Of a stretch of DNA of 64,000 nt, positions 34,206 through 43,237 are shown piece by piece. The translations under genes and the position numbers were made by a program. The first letter of the stretch is position 1. Each line of letters opens with the position of its first letter. Location of the stretch: assembly GCF_018137965.1 (NCBI RefSeq), contig NZ_CP073100.1:434001-498000 (forward strand). Reading direction: 5' to 3'. The notes beneath the pieces were generated by a model. It did no database searches. It saw only the letters and a program-made list of their open reading frames with translations, and was not told where the DNA came from. Origin of the DNA: Luteolibacter ambystomatis (GTDB lineage: Bacteria; Verrucomicrobiota; Verrucomicrobiia; Verrucomicrobiales; Akkermansiaceae).

Positions 34206-35279
34206 ATGTCGAATCTTCAAACCATCCCGGGCATTGGTAAATCTTCGGTCGAGCTTCTCGAGGCCGCCGGATTTCTCGATGAGGCATCGCTCGCGAAGGC
34301 GGGTCTGGATCAACTGGTGGCGGAACTGGAGCGGGCGAACTCGATCCTGAAGATCGCCAAGCGCGCACCGCGCAGGGCCGAGGTGGAGAAATGGCTTTCC
34401 GCCGCGCGCGAGCGGGTGGGAATTGAGGAACCGGAGGAAACCGACGAACCTGTCGCGCCATTGGTGGCGGTGAACTACGAGGAGAATCCCGAGGTCGCGG
34501 TCATGCTCGCCAAGGCTCCCGCCGCCCAACCGCTGCCACCGAAGCTGCTCATCGAAAGCCAGCTTGCCGTTTCCGATATTCCGCCTGCCGTATTGCTCAA
34601 CCGCGTGGTGGGTGACTTGGATGTGCGGGTCAGCGAAACCGCCGCCTCCAAACCAACGAAACTGCCGGTTTCCGGGGCCTCCGCCGTGCAACTCGGTGAT
34701 GCTCCGGCACCCAGGCGTGATATTGATGCCTCGCGCATCCGCTCGATTGCGGACGTGGCCCCGATGGCATCGAAACCGGGCACCTCGTCCGCCACCTCTG
34801 GAAATGGCGATGACCGTGTCGCACTAATCCGAGCCCCCCGTGAAGGCACCAACAAGGGCCGTAATCCGGAATCCCGTTTTTATATCCGCGGAGTACTCCA
34901 CACGCACCCGTTCCAAGTCATGTTCGGTGCCTTCGTCACGCTGGTGATGATGGTGGTGCTGCCGCTGGCCATCGTGGCGGCTGGATTGCTATTGCTCAGT
35001 GATATGCGGCCGGAAAGCTTTGGTTGGGTGCCGAAGTGGTTCCTCGCATTCCCCATCGCCCTGCCGGTCACCGGCTTGGCCTACCTGATCTGGGGCGTGG
35101 GAGCTGGCAAGCGCCGCATCTGTGGCCAGCGCCTGTTCGTTCCGAAGAACTGCCGGAAGAATGCCAAGGCGCATCATGTGAAGGGCATCGGCTACATCAT
35201 CCCGACCGCGCTCCACATGCTGGTGTTCCGCTGGTTCCGCTGCACCTATTGCGGCACGCCGGTCCGTTTGAAGGAATAG
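34206..35279 (+). CDS. helix-hairpin-helix (DUF4332-like) membrane protein
   Basis: The 357-aa protein begins with a DUF4332-like double HhH segment (LQTIPGIGKSSVELLEAAGF, residues 4-23, and a following helix pair to about 65). A long, low-complexity Ala/Pro-rich middle (about 75-215) follows, then two transmembrane helices (about 240-268 and 283-301) and a C-terminal CTYCGTPVRL motif. That motif, with C303 or so in RRICGQ, could bind zinc. HhH modules usually bind DNA or make protein contacts; fusion to a membrane anchor is uncommon. The start is the ATG at 34206, 51 nt after valS. Function is unknown. Confidence 0.65.
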   Translation: MSNLQTIPGIGKSSVELLEAAGFLDEASLAKAGLDQLVAELERANSILKIAKRAPRRAEVEKWLSAARERVGIEEPEETDEPVAPLVAVNYEENPEVAVMLAKAPAAQPLPPKLLIESQLAVSDIPPAVLLNRVVGDLDVRVSETAASKPTKLPVSGASAVQLGDAPAPRRDIDASRIRSIADVAPMASKPGTSSATSGNGDDRVALIRAPREGTNKGRNPESRFYIRGVLHTHPFQVMFGAFVTLVMMVVLPLAIVAAGLLLLSDMRPESFGWVPKWFLAFPIALPVTGLAYLIWGVGAGKRRICGQRLFVPKNCRKNAKAHHVKGIGYIIPTALHMLVFRWFRCTYCGTPVRLKE

Positions 35280-35389
35280 TCACACAGGCACGGGTTGGGG
35301 ATTGTTGGGAAATTGCCAGTGTTTTCTGGGCAGATCTGAGAGATCCGGATGGCTGGAGGCGTTGGGAATGAGAGCTATCTTTTGTTCCG

Positions 35390-36844
35390 ATGCTGAAGCG
35401 TATTTCCCTTTTCCTGCTCTTCCTGGTTCCGGCTCTCCACGCGGAGCGGCCGAACATCATCCTGATTGAGTCCGATGACCAGAGGCCCGATGCCATCGCC
35501 GCCCTCGGCAACCCCACGGTGAAGACCCCGGGACTGGACCGGCTCGTTGGCAGTGGAATGGCCTTCACCAATGCCCGCAATCAAGGCTCCTACAATGCCG
35601 CGGTCTGTGTGGCCAGCCGCTCGATGCTCCAATCCGGGCAATCGCTCTGGCACTACGATGACAATCTCCAAGGGCGGGTGACGCTCGGCGAACTGCTTCA
35701 GAAGGCCGGGTATCACACCTATGGTACCGGCAAGTGGCACAACGGAAACGAATCACTGAAGCGCTCCTTCACCGCTGCGGACAACATCACTCCCGGCTTC
35801 CTGCCGAAAGGGCATGACAGTGCCTTCGCCACCCTCACGGTGCATGATGGCAAGATCGCGAAGGGGGCGAACGTCCCGCCGCGTCTGTCCACCGATCTCA
35901 TCGGCTCCACGGCGCTCGATTTCCTCAAGGGCTATGATGGCGGCAAGCCGTTCTTCCTCTACGTCGGCTTCAATGCGCCTCACGACCCCTACACCGCGGA
36001 CAAGGAATACGAGAAGCTCTACCGCGATGCGTCCGGCAAATCGACCGTGCCACCTCCTCCGGCCTTCCGACCGAACCATGGCTTCGATCCCGGTGTGCTG
36101 AAGATCCGCGACGAGGTGCTGCTGCCACGTCCGCTCGATCCCGCCGCACTGGCGGATCAGAACGCGATCTATGATGCGATGATCAGCCACCTGGATAGCT
36201 GGGTGGGCAAGCTGCAGGATGAACTCAAGACCCGCGGCCTCGACAAGAACACGCTGGTCGTTTTCACCAGCGATCACGGTCTCGCACGCGGCAGCCATGG
36301 CTTGCTCGGCAAGCAGAACGTCTATGAACACACGTTGAAGATTCCTTTCGTCATCAGTGGGCCTGGCGTTGCGGCGGGAAAGCGGACCGACAATGCTGTG
36401 TATAACTTCGAGCTCTATCGTACTATTGCCGACTACGCGGGTGCGAAGGCTCCGGATCAGGCGGAAGGTTTTTCCATCCGGCCGATCCTGGAAGGCAGGG
36501 AGTTCAAGGGGCGTGATGCCACCTATCATGGTTACACCAGCCTCATGCGTGCGGTGGTGGTGGATGGCTGGAAGCTCATCGAGTATCGCGTGAGGGGTGA
36601 GAGGCATACGCAGCTCTTCCATATTGCGGAGGATCGAACGGAAGAGAAGGACCTCTCTGCCAATCCCGCGCAGGCGGACCGGCTGAAATCACTGCGTGAA
36701 CGCATGATCGTGGAGCGTGATCGCTACGGGGATGAGGACGGGGATTTCTGGAATGGCATCGGCTTTGGTAAGCCACTGGCCAAGACCTCCAATCCACACG
36801 GCAAACCCAAGCCGAAGGATCATACACAGGAGGAGGAGCGATAG
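35390..36844 (+). CDS. secreted sulfatase (CxASR-type formylglycine site)
   Basis: The 484-aa sulfatase has a signal peptide (MLKRISLFLLFLVPALHA). Metal ligands are in LIESDDQRPD (D29-D30) and TSDHGLARGSHG. The site converted to formylglycine is C73 in VCVASRSMLQSG: the motif is C-x-A-S-R rather than the commoner C-x-P-S-R seen in the sulfatase near 5 kb. This is still within the accepted CxAxR/CxPxR consensus. KWHNGNES and the N-terminal PNIILIESDD resemble choline- or iduronate-2-sulfatase-like subfamilies, which are abundant in Verrucomicrobia and Planctomycetes. A substrate cannot be named. The C-terminal tail is Lys/Pro/Glu rich. Confidence 0.9.
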   Translation: MLKRISLFLLFLVPALHAERPNIILIESDDQRPDAIAALGNPTVKTPGLDRLVGSGMAFTNARNQGSYNAAVCVASRSMLQSGQSLWHYDDNLQGRVTLGELLQKAGYHTYGTGKWHNGNESLKRSFTAADNITPGFLPKGHDSAFATLTVHDGKIAKGANVPPRLSTDLIGSTALDFLKGYDGGKPFFLYVGFNAPHDPYTADKEYEKLYRDASGKSTVPPPPAFRPNHGFDPGVLKIRDEVLLPRPLDPAALADQNAIYDAMISHLDSWVGKLQDELKTRGLDKNTLVVFTSDHGLARGSHGLLGKQNVYEHTLKIPFVISGPGVAAGKRTDNAVYNFELYRTIADYAGAKAPDQAEGFSIRPILEGREFKGRDATYHGYTSLMRAVVVDGWKLIEYRVRGERHTQLFHIAEDRTEEKDLSANPAQADRLKSLRERMIVERDRYGDEDGDFWNGIGFGKPLAKTSNPHGKPKPKDHTQEEER

Positions 36845-36859
36845 TCGGATTGAGCGATC

Positions 36860-37055
36860 GTAGTCGAAAGCTCCGCTTTCGATCCGTGGGCGGCTGGAGT
36901 GGCAGGATGAAAGTCGAGGGACGGGCGACATCGCCCCCGAAGAGGGAAAGCGGAGCTTCCCCCTACAATGTAGTCGAAAGCTCCGCTTTTGATCCGCGGG
37001 CGGCTGGAGTGGCAGGATGAATCGGGGGGCGGACGACACGCCCCCCGGAAGAGCG
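36860..37055. repeat. two tandem degenerate copies of a 110-bp palindromic repeat
   Basis: The 51-bp segments at 36860-36910 and 36970-37020 differ at only about two positions (period 110), and the parts after them are also alike but more diverged. Inside is a perfect short palindrome, CGAAAGC-TCC-GCTTTCG. The junction between copies makes a larger inverted repeat: AAAGCGGAGCTT near 36950 against AAGCTCCGCTTT near 36978, with CTAC/GTAG in the loop. It fills the 227-nt gap between convergent genes (sulfatase on plus, fusion protein on minus), so it may also act as terminator. REP-like dispersed element is my interpretation; no other copy is in this window. Confidence 0.8.
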
Positions 37056-37071
37056 AAGTGGAGCCCGAGGT

Positions 37072-40000
37072 CTACTTCGGATTCGCTTTCAGATAGGCGG
37101 CCATATCCTTCGTCACGATCAACTGCCCGTGCATGACGGCCCAGTGACCTGGGAAGGTGCAGACGAACTCGTAGGTGCCTTCCTCCGCCGGTGCGGTGAA
37201 CTGGATCGTCTCCTTCTTGCCGGCTTCGATCAACTTGGTAGCGGCGAGAATCCGCGGATCCTTGTCCGGCACATAGGCGCGGCCTTGGGAATCGAGCTTC
37301 CCGGGCGGCTGGGCTTGGACGGATTCCGCGACTTCCTTGTAGGTGCCAGGCTTCACGAACACGATGTTGTGCGGCATGGCATCCGGGTTTTCCAAGGTCA
37401 GTGATACCGGTTTGCCCGCTTCCAGTACCAGCTTGGTGACATCGAAGCGCAACTGCTCCGGCACGGTCTTCACAACCACCATCCGGATCGAGAGGTTATC
37501 GAGACGAGCGGAGACTTTGGCCGCATCCGCCGCTGACAGCGAGCCTGCGAGGTCGCGTGCGATTTTCAGCGTGGAAATGAACTCCGGAGAGGTGCGGTCG
37601 CTTGCCTCCGTGCGTGCCGCCCAGGCAGTCACCGCATCGAGCATTTTCGCGGTCTTGTCCGCGGACCATGCGTTGCGCGGCAGGCGGTTGACGCCCTTGA
37701 GGGCCATCGGGATCTCCTCCCCGCGGACAATCATTTCCGCCAGACCATTGAAGACCTGGCCGGGCTCCTTCTTCATGGATACCAGCGCTTCGATGGCGGA
37801 GTCACGGATCGATCCCATCGGATCCAGCGGCACTGCGACGCGCAGTGACGGCTTCGGCGCCGGGATGTGGTTCTTCTGGAACAGCGGCTTGCGCTTCGCG
37901 TCGAGGATCGTGAGTGTGAACTTGTCGAGTCGATCCTCATAGCCGGTGCGGTTCCACACGGTGACGGCGTTGATCGCCTGAGGGGTTTTCAGGTCAAGCT
38001 CCCACCATGGACGTTTCGAGTTTTCCTCGGTGTGGGACTGGGTGCCGGATTCGAAGTCACCATTGGTATTGCCATCGATCGCATGATCGGCGGTGCCGCC
38101 GAACGCGGTGGTTGATTGGGTGGCGCTACCGCTGCCCGCGATGTTCTTGTCCCCGGAAAACACCTGCACTTCGGCGAGGGTGAGGGTGCCTTTGGGCAGC
38201 TCGATGCGGACGTAGCGTGCGGCTCCGGGGCCGTTCGCATCCAATGCGGCCTTGATCGGCGCCGGCAGCGTTCCCAGCAGCGGCATTACCTTGTCGAAGG
38301 CGGAAGCGCGCAGTGTGGCATCCGGCAGCAATTGAAGCGCTCCGAGGAAATCCACCAGCGAGCCAACCGATTTGGTGGCGAGGTTCCACTGCGGTTCGAT
38401 CGAGCCATCGACGCGGATCAACGCGGCGGTGGCGAAGCGGCGCAGGGTCTCGGCGGATTGTCCGCCTGCGAGTTGCTCCAGTTCGGCGCGTGTGGACTTC
38501 AGATCAGCCGGGGATTCCGAGAGCAGCAGGCGGGCAAGTTCCTCCGCAGCTTTGCCGCCGGTTTTCGCCATGGGTATCAAGGTCTCCAAAAGCACCTGGA
38601 CCGGCTTCTGGCTCTTGAGCTTCGCCAGATCGTCCAGTGCGGTTTTGCGCTGCTCGGAGGAAATCTCCGGCCGGGTGAGCATCGCATTCAGGGCGAAGGT
38701 GGACTTCGGCAGCTTGGCGAGTTCCGCGCCGTTCAAGGAACCGACGATATACTCGGAGCCCTCCGGATTGCCGCTGGCGATGGTCTTCCCATCCATGATG
38801 GCCTGCTTCCACCATGGCGCGAGCTGGCGCATGGTTTCCTTCAAGCAGTAATCGAGGTAGTAATCCGTGGGCTGCTTCAGCGCGAGCAGGGCGATGTCCG
38901 CGGCTTCCCATTCACGGAAGAAACTGGCGACACGGACGGCCTCCAGGCGCACGCGCGGAGCTTCATCCGCCGCGGCTTTTTTCAAGAGGACGAGGGCGTT
39001 CGGTACGCGGTCCCGCCAGTAGCCGAGCACGCGCACACCCTGCGCACGGGCGCGTGGTTCCTTGGAAGAGAGGACGCGGTTGAGAAGGCCGAGGTCGACC
39101 GTGTCATGCCACTGGTGGACCCAGAGGGCCTCCAGCAGGTTGTGTTCGAACTTCGGATCCTTTTCATCCAGTGTTTCGATCCACTGCTTCACACCGGCGA
39201 TGACCTGCTTGGAGTCGTGCTTGCCGAGCTCGATCTTCGCACGCTGGCGGACATTGTCTTCCGGCTCCTTCAGCAGCTCGAGCAACGCGGCGACCGGCTG
39301 GCCGTCGATCTTCTTGGGCTCCAGCAGCGGGCGGCCTTCGTAGGTGATGCGGTAGAGGCGGCCATGCTGGTGGTCGCGGTTCGGATCGCGGAGGTGGTGC
39401 TGGAGATGGCCGATCAGCATCTGCGACCAGTCCATGAAATACAGCGAACCATCCGGTGCCACGGTGATGCCGGAGGGACGGAAATTCGGGTTCTTCTGGA
39501 TGTCCGTTGAGACGAGGTGTTCAAGTGTCTCGCCTTTGATGCCGGATCCTTCCTCGGTGATCTTCGCACGGAAGATGCCCTGGATGCTGATCACGTTCGT
39601 GTTCAGGAACTGTCCCTGCCAGTCATCGGGGAAGTGGCGGCTGCTGAGGATCGTGGTGCCCGGGCAGGGGCGCGACGGACGGTCCCAGAACGGCTGCATC
39701 TGCGGATGCGCGCCTTCATCGAGGAAGCCGCTCATCGCGGGCCCGAAGTAGTTCACATTGCCGGTGGCGTCCGTGATGAGGTCGTTGCCCCAGTAGTCGA
39801 ACACGCGGCCGTGGGGATTCGCGAACCCATAGGGGGCGTGGCGGATGAATTTGCCGGTATTCGGCTCATAGCGGTAGATGCAGCCGTTCTGGTTGCGGAC
39901 CACTCCATCGCGGGTTTCCACGTTGGTGCGATGGAAGACGCCGTCGCTGAGATAGACGGCACCTCCCGGTTCGAGGCACATCGAGTTGGTTTCGTGGTGG

Positions 40001-41466
40001 GAATCGGCGGCATCGAGGCCGGTGAGCACGCGTTCCTTCCAATCGGCCTTGCCGTCGCCATCGGTGTCACGGATGTACCAGAGATCCGGCGATTGCATGA
40101 CCAGCACGCCGTCCTTGTAGAACTGGAAGCCGGTCGGGCAGTTCAGACCGTCCGCGAAGGTGGTCACCTTGGCAGCCTTGCCGGTCTTGGGGTCGAGATC
40201 GAAGACCAGCAGCTTGTCGAACTCCTTGGTGGTCGGACTGGTTTCGGGATAATTCTTCCAAGCGGAGATCCACAGGCGACCCTTCGTGTCGAAGGCCATC
40301 TGCACCGGGTTGACCAGATCGGGAAAGGTTTTCTCCGAGGCCACCAGCTCGACTTTGCAGCCTGCGGGCAGCTTGAGGTATTTGATGGCTTCCTCCGGAT
40401 CGGTATAGGGGACGGGTTCCTTGCGGTTCGGCGGGGTGGCTTCCACAGGAGGGAGATTGTCGTCCTTCACCACGAGGTCGCCGCCCTTGGCGACGGCCCA
40501 TACGCGCTGGTCGCGGTTGGCGGTCTTCACATCGCGCTGCGCCATTTCCTGATTCAGGATGCGGGCGTTGGTGATGCCTTCATAGGAGATCAGCGAGCGG
40601 CCGCCGTAGATGTTGTACTGGTCGACGGTGCGGTAGCGGTGGTGCCACTGTTCGTTCTTGTCGACCACGGCTTGACGGATGCGCGCCAGCTTCGGATCGT
40701 CCATGGGGCCGGCTTCGCGACCGAACAAGGCCTTGAACTGAATGGGGGCGAGCTGCTTGTCGCCCTCATCGGTGAGATGGATACCGTTGATGGTGAGCGG
40801 AGTCTTGGTCTTGGCGTAGAGATCACGCGAGGCGTCGTAAAGGTTCACGAACGGCACCTTGGCGGCCTTTGCCACTTCCGCCATCGCCTGCGTGTAGAGG
40901 GCGAGGTTGCGGTTGTTCTTTGCGGGATCGGTTCCGACAATGGCTTCCTGGGCGATCGGGGAAACGAGCACCACCCGGCAATGGCCCTTGCCGTTGTAGT
41001 TGGCGGTGAGCTGGGTATCGAGGTAGGACGCCAGCGCGACCTTGAACTTCTGGAGGCCTTCCTCGCCCTTGAAGGACTCGTTGAATCCCCAGTAGGCGAT
41101 GATCACATCCGCGCCGAAATCAGCACCGGCCTTGTAGGTGACCTTGGTATTGTCGGGCGGTGTGAAGTCGCCCTTTTTCATGGAGAGGAAGAAGCTGGTT
41201 GGTGGCACGTCCTCCGAACGCGGGTGGACGTTGATCTCGTCCCCGTTGAAGCCGAGGTTGCGAATCGTCAAGTCCATGTCGGGGTAAGCCCGGTGGATCA
41301 GGGCTTCCAACCAAGCCTGGTGCTGCTGGCGATCGGCGAGTCCGCTGCCGACAATGGCGATGTGATCGCCTTTGTGGAGTTGAAGTGGAGCCTCTTGCGC
41401 CCTTGCGACCATGCAAATGGATGGGGCGAGGGCGATTCCAAGGAGAGAATGGGATCGAAAGGTCAT
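37072..41466 (-). CDS. SGNH hydrolase / PVC-type sugar dehydrogenase-like propeller / HEAT / F5-8 C / cupredoxin fusion
   Basis: The 1464-aa secreted protein starts at the ATG 41464-41466 with a signal peptide ending near ARAQEAP. Residues about 30-235 are an SGNH/GDSL esterase-like domain (GSGLADR, AYWGFNES, INGIHLTDEG). From about 320 to 720 lies the beta-propeller of the PVC-type membrane-bound dehydrogenase family, related to soluble glucose/sorbosone dehydrogenases (KLPAGCKVELVASE, FDTKGRLWISAWKNYPE, FRPSGITVAPDGSLYFMDW). HEAT-like repeats fill about 740-1130, an F5/8-type C module about 1145-1265, and a C-terminal cupredoxin about 1345-1464. The type-1 copper ligands are visible: H1366, C1436, H1441 and M1445 (CTFPGHWAVM). 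There is no CxxCH haem site. It plausibly deacylates and oxidises a sugar, handing electrons to copper; this is inference from the domains. Confidence 0.85.
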   Translation of the reverse strand: MTFRSHSLLGIALAPSICMVARAQEAPLQLHKGDHIAIVGSGLADRQQHQAWLEALIHRAYPDMDLTIRNLGFNGDEINVHPRSEDVPPTSFFLSMKKGDFTPPDNTKVTYKAGADFGADVIIAYWGFNESFKGEEGLQKFKVALASYLDTQLTANYNGKGHCRVVLVSPIAQEAIVGTDPAKNNRNLALYTQAMAEVAKAAKVPFVNLYDASRDLYAKTKTPLTINGIHLTDEGDKQLAPIQFKALFGREAGPMDDPKLARIRQAVVDKNEQWHHRYRTVDQYNIYGGRSLISYEGITNARILNQEMAQRDVKTANRDQRVWAVAKGGDLVVKDDNLPPVEATPPNRKEPVPYTDPEEAIKYLKLPAGCKVELVASEKTFPDLVNPVQMAFDTKGRLWISAWKNYPETSPTTKEFDKLLVFDLDPKTGKAAKVTTFADGLNCPTGFQFYKDGVLVMQSPDLWYIRDTDGDGKADWKERVLTGLDAADSHHETNSMCLEPGGAVYLSDGVFHRTNVETRDGVVRNQNGCIYRYEPNTGKFIRHAPYGFANPHGRVFDYWGNDLITDATGNVNYFGPAMSGFLDEGAHPQMQPFWDRPSRPCPGTTILSSRHFPDDWQGQFLNTNVISIQGIFRAKITEEGSGIKGETLEHLVSTDIQKNPNFRPSGITVAPDGSLYFMDWSQMLIGHLQHHLRDPNRDHQHGRLYRITYEGRPLLEPKKIDGQPVAALLELLKEPEDNVRQRAKIELGKHDSKQVIAGVKQWIETLDEKDPKFEHNLLEALWVHQWHDTVDLGLLNRVLSSKEPRARAQGVRVLGYWRDRVPNALVLLKKAAADEAPRVRLEAVRVASFFREWEAADIALLALKQPTDYYLDYCLKETMRQLAPWWKQAIMDGKTIASGNPEGSEYIVGSLNGAELAKLPKSTFALNAMLTRPEISSEQRKTALDDLAKLKSQKPVQVLLETLIPMAKTGGKAAEELARLLLSESPADLKSTRAELEQLAGGQSAETLRRFATAALIRVDGSIEPQWNLATKSVGSLVDFLGALQLLPDATLRASAFDKVMPLLGTLPAPIKAALDANGPGAARYVRIELPKGTLTLAEVQVFSGDKNIAGSGSATQSTTAFGGTADHAIDGNTNGDFESGTQSHTEENSKRPWWELDLKTPQAINAVTVWNRTGYEDRLDKFTLTILDAKRKPLFQKNHIPAPKPSLRVAVPLDPMGSIRDSAIEALVSMKKEPGQVFNGLAEMIVRGEEIPMALKGVNRLPRNAWSADKTAKMLDAVTAWAARTEASDRTSPEFISTLKIARDLAGSLSAADAAKVSARLDNLSIRMVVVKTVPEQLRFDVTKLVLEAGKPVSLTLENPDAMPHNIVFVKPGTYKEVAESVQAQPPGKLDSQGRAYVPDKDPRILAATKLIEAGKKETIQFTAPAEEGTYEFVCTFPGHWAVMHGQLIVTKDMAAYLKANPK

Positions 41467-41606
41467 GACCGGAATAGAAGGAAGGTGCCGGTGGTCAATT
41501 TTCGACAAAATGAAACAAACCGGAAACCGATGGATAATACCGGTCTTAACCCGACCATTCTTGCAGGGATTGGGGGAAATCTGTGAATTAGCCCGAATTT
41601 GACCGA

Positions 41607-42059
41607 TTATTCCTTCGCCCGGCTGTCCATGACGATCGTGACCGGGCCGTCGTTGACCAACGCCACTTTCATGTCGGCGCCGAAGATGCCCCGTCCCACG
41701 GGTTTGCCGATATGCCCTTCCACCAAGGAGCAAAAGCCCTCGTAGAGCGGCTCGGAAATCTCCGGTCGCGCAGCCCGGATGAAGGAAGGGCGGTTGCCCT
41801 TCTTCGTGGAGGCGTGGAGGGTGAACTGGCTGACGACGATCAGATTTCCTCCGCAGTCGATCACCGAGCGGTTCATTTTTCCTTCCTCGTCGCCGAAGAT
41901 CCGCATGGCCGTGATCTTCGCCGCCAGCCACACGGCGTCCTCTTCGCCATCGCCATCCTCGATTCCCAGCAGCACCAGCAGGCCGGGGCCACAGTGGGAA
42001 ACGAGGTGACCGTCGACGCGGACGGAAGCTTCGAGGACACGTTGGACGACGGCGCGCAT
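41607..42059 (-). CDS. dtd: D-aminoacyl-tRNA deacylase
   Basis: DTD removes D-amino acids (and glycine mischarged on tRNA-Ala) from tRNA. The 150-aa product starts [17 protein letters not shown], the standard N-terminus, and has the two catalytic signatures: SQFTLHAS (about 80-87) and the cis Gly-Pro motif [11 protein letters not shown] near the C-terminus. NRPSF is also conserved. Length is normal. It is divergent from the S66 peptidase gene, with 66 nt between starts. Confidence 0.95.
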   Translation of the reverse strand: MRAVVQRVLEASVRVDGHLVSHCGPGLLVLLGIEDGDGEEDAVWLAAKITAMRIFGDEEGKMNRSVIDCGGNLIVVSQFTLHASTKKGNRPSFIRAARPEISEPLYEGFCSLVEGHIGKPVGRGIFGADMKVALVNDGPVTIVMDSRAKE

Positions 42060-42125
42060 GGTCGTTAGATTGCCTCGCGGTCTCGCGGAAGAAAAGCGAA
42101 GCCGTGGATCATTTCCCGACCGACC

Positions 42126-43169
42126 ATGACCATGGGCATCCTCTACCCCGAACCTCTTGTCCAAGGCCGTGTGATTGGCGTGACGGCGACCTCCAGCGGA
42201 GTGGAGGCGCCGTCCCACATCCAGCGGCTGGAGTTGATCGAAGCTCAACTGCGGGCGGAAGGCTATGAGGTGATCGAGGGAAAGTGTCTGCGCGGCGATC
42301 ACAAGCATGTCAGCGGATCGGCGGCGGAACGTGCGGCCGACTTCACGGTTCTCTGGAATGATCCGCAGGTCGCCGTGGTGTTTCCACCATGGGGCGGGGA
42401 ACTTTTGATTCCGATCCTCACGCACCTCGATTTTGAAGCACTCGCCCGGCATCCGAAGTGGGTGATGGGTTATTCGGATACCTCGACATTGTTGTTCGCA
42501 CTCACGGTCACTGCGGGGATCGCCACCGCGCATGGCTATGGGTTGCTCGACCTTGTGCGCGATCAGGAATGTGGTGCGTGGGATACGGCGTTTGGTGTGC
42601 TCGGCACGGGTGGTGGTTTTGAGTTCACCCAGACCAGCTTTGAACGTCATCAGGTCACCTACATCCCCTACGAGGAACGGGTGGATGCGAAGTTCAACCT
42701 CACCGAGCCATCCGCGTGGAAGCGGCTTGGTTGTGCGGAGCCATGCGCGTTATCAGGCCGTCTCATCGGCGGCTGCCTCGATACGGTGGTTCACCTGGTA
42801 GGAACGCCCTATGGAGACCTGCCTGCATTCATCGAACGTCACGTGGCGGACGGGGTGATCTTGTTTCTTGAGAACTGCGAGCTGACTCCCTGCCAGGTGG
42901 CCCGCTCGCTGTGGCAGATGAGACTGGCGGGTTGGTTCGAGGGGCTTTCGGGCATGATGTTCGGAAGGTCCGCAGCGAGGGACGTGAACGATCCGGAGTC
43001 GTTGAGCTACGTGGAGGCCGTGGCGTCGGTGGTCGGCGATCTTTCTATTCCCGTGCTATATGATGCGGACTTCGGGCATCGGCCGCCGCAGATGATTCTG
43101 GTGAACGGGGCGGTGGCATCGGTGGAGTGGCGGGATGGAAAGGCGGTCGTGACGCAGCGTTTTATCTGA
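42126..43169 (+). CDS. S66 family peptidase (LD-carboxypeptidase / MccF-like)
   Basis: This 347-aa serine peptidase of family S66 has the triad S117 (GYSDTST), E249 (LENCE) and H318 (DFGHRPPQ). The N-terminal [11 protein letters not shown] and the [16 protein letters not shown] loop are family features. The length and the FGHRPPQ region place it nearer MccF-type (microcin C7 self-immunity, acyl-sulfamoyl-adenylate cleavage) and LdcA-like proteins. A role in muropeptide L,D-carboxypeptidation or in detoxifying aminoacyl nucleotides is therefore possible. There is no signal peptide, so it is cytoplasmic. The start could be the ATG at 42126 or the one at 42132. Confidence 0.88.
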   Translation: MTMGILYPEPLVQGRVIGVTATSSGVEAPSHIQRLELIEAQLRAEGYEVIEGKCLRGDHKHVSGSAAERAADFTVLWNDPQVAVVFPPWGGELLIPILTHLDFEALARHPKWVMGYSDTSTLLFALTVTAGIATAHGYGLLDLVRDQECGAWDTAFGVLGTGGGFEFTQTSFERHQVTYIPYEERVDAKFNLTEPSAWKRLGCAEPCALSGRLIGGCLDTVVHLVGTPYGDLPAFIERHVADGVILFLENCELTPCQVARSLWQMRLAGWFEGLSGMMFGRSAARDVNDPESLSYVEAVASVVGDLSIPVLYDADFGHRPPQMILVNGAVASVEWRDGKAVVTQRFI

Positions 43170-43237
43170 CGCGCGCGTTTTCGGACTCCGTGGATTTCCG
43201 GGATTGTCCGCGCGTGCGGGTTTCCTAGCGTCGGCTT

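Noticed and set aside
39517-41586. 689-codon open frame on plus opposite the dehydrogenase-like fusion
   Set aside because: It is antisense to a protein with clear domains, has no recognisable motif and has shadow-type composition.
41467-41931. N-terminal extension of the 1464-aa fusion protein
   Set aside because: It would run through the dtd gene's 3' part in another frame; a clear signal peptide starts at 41466.
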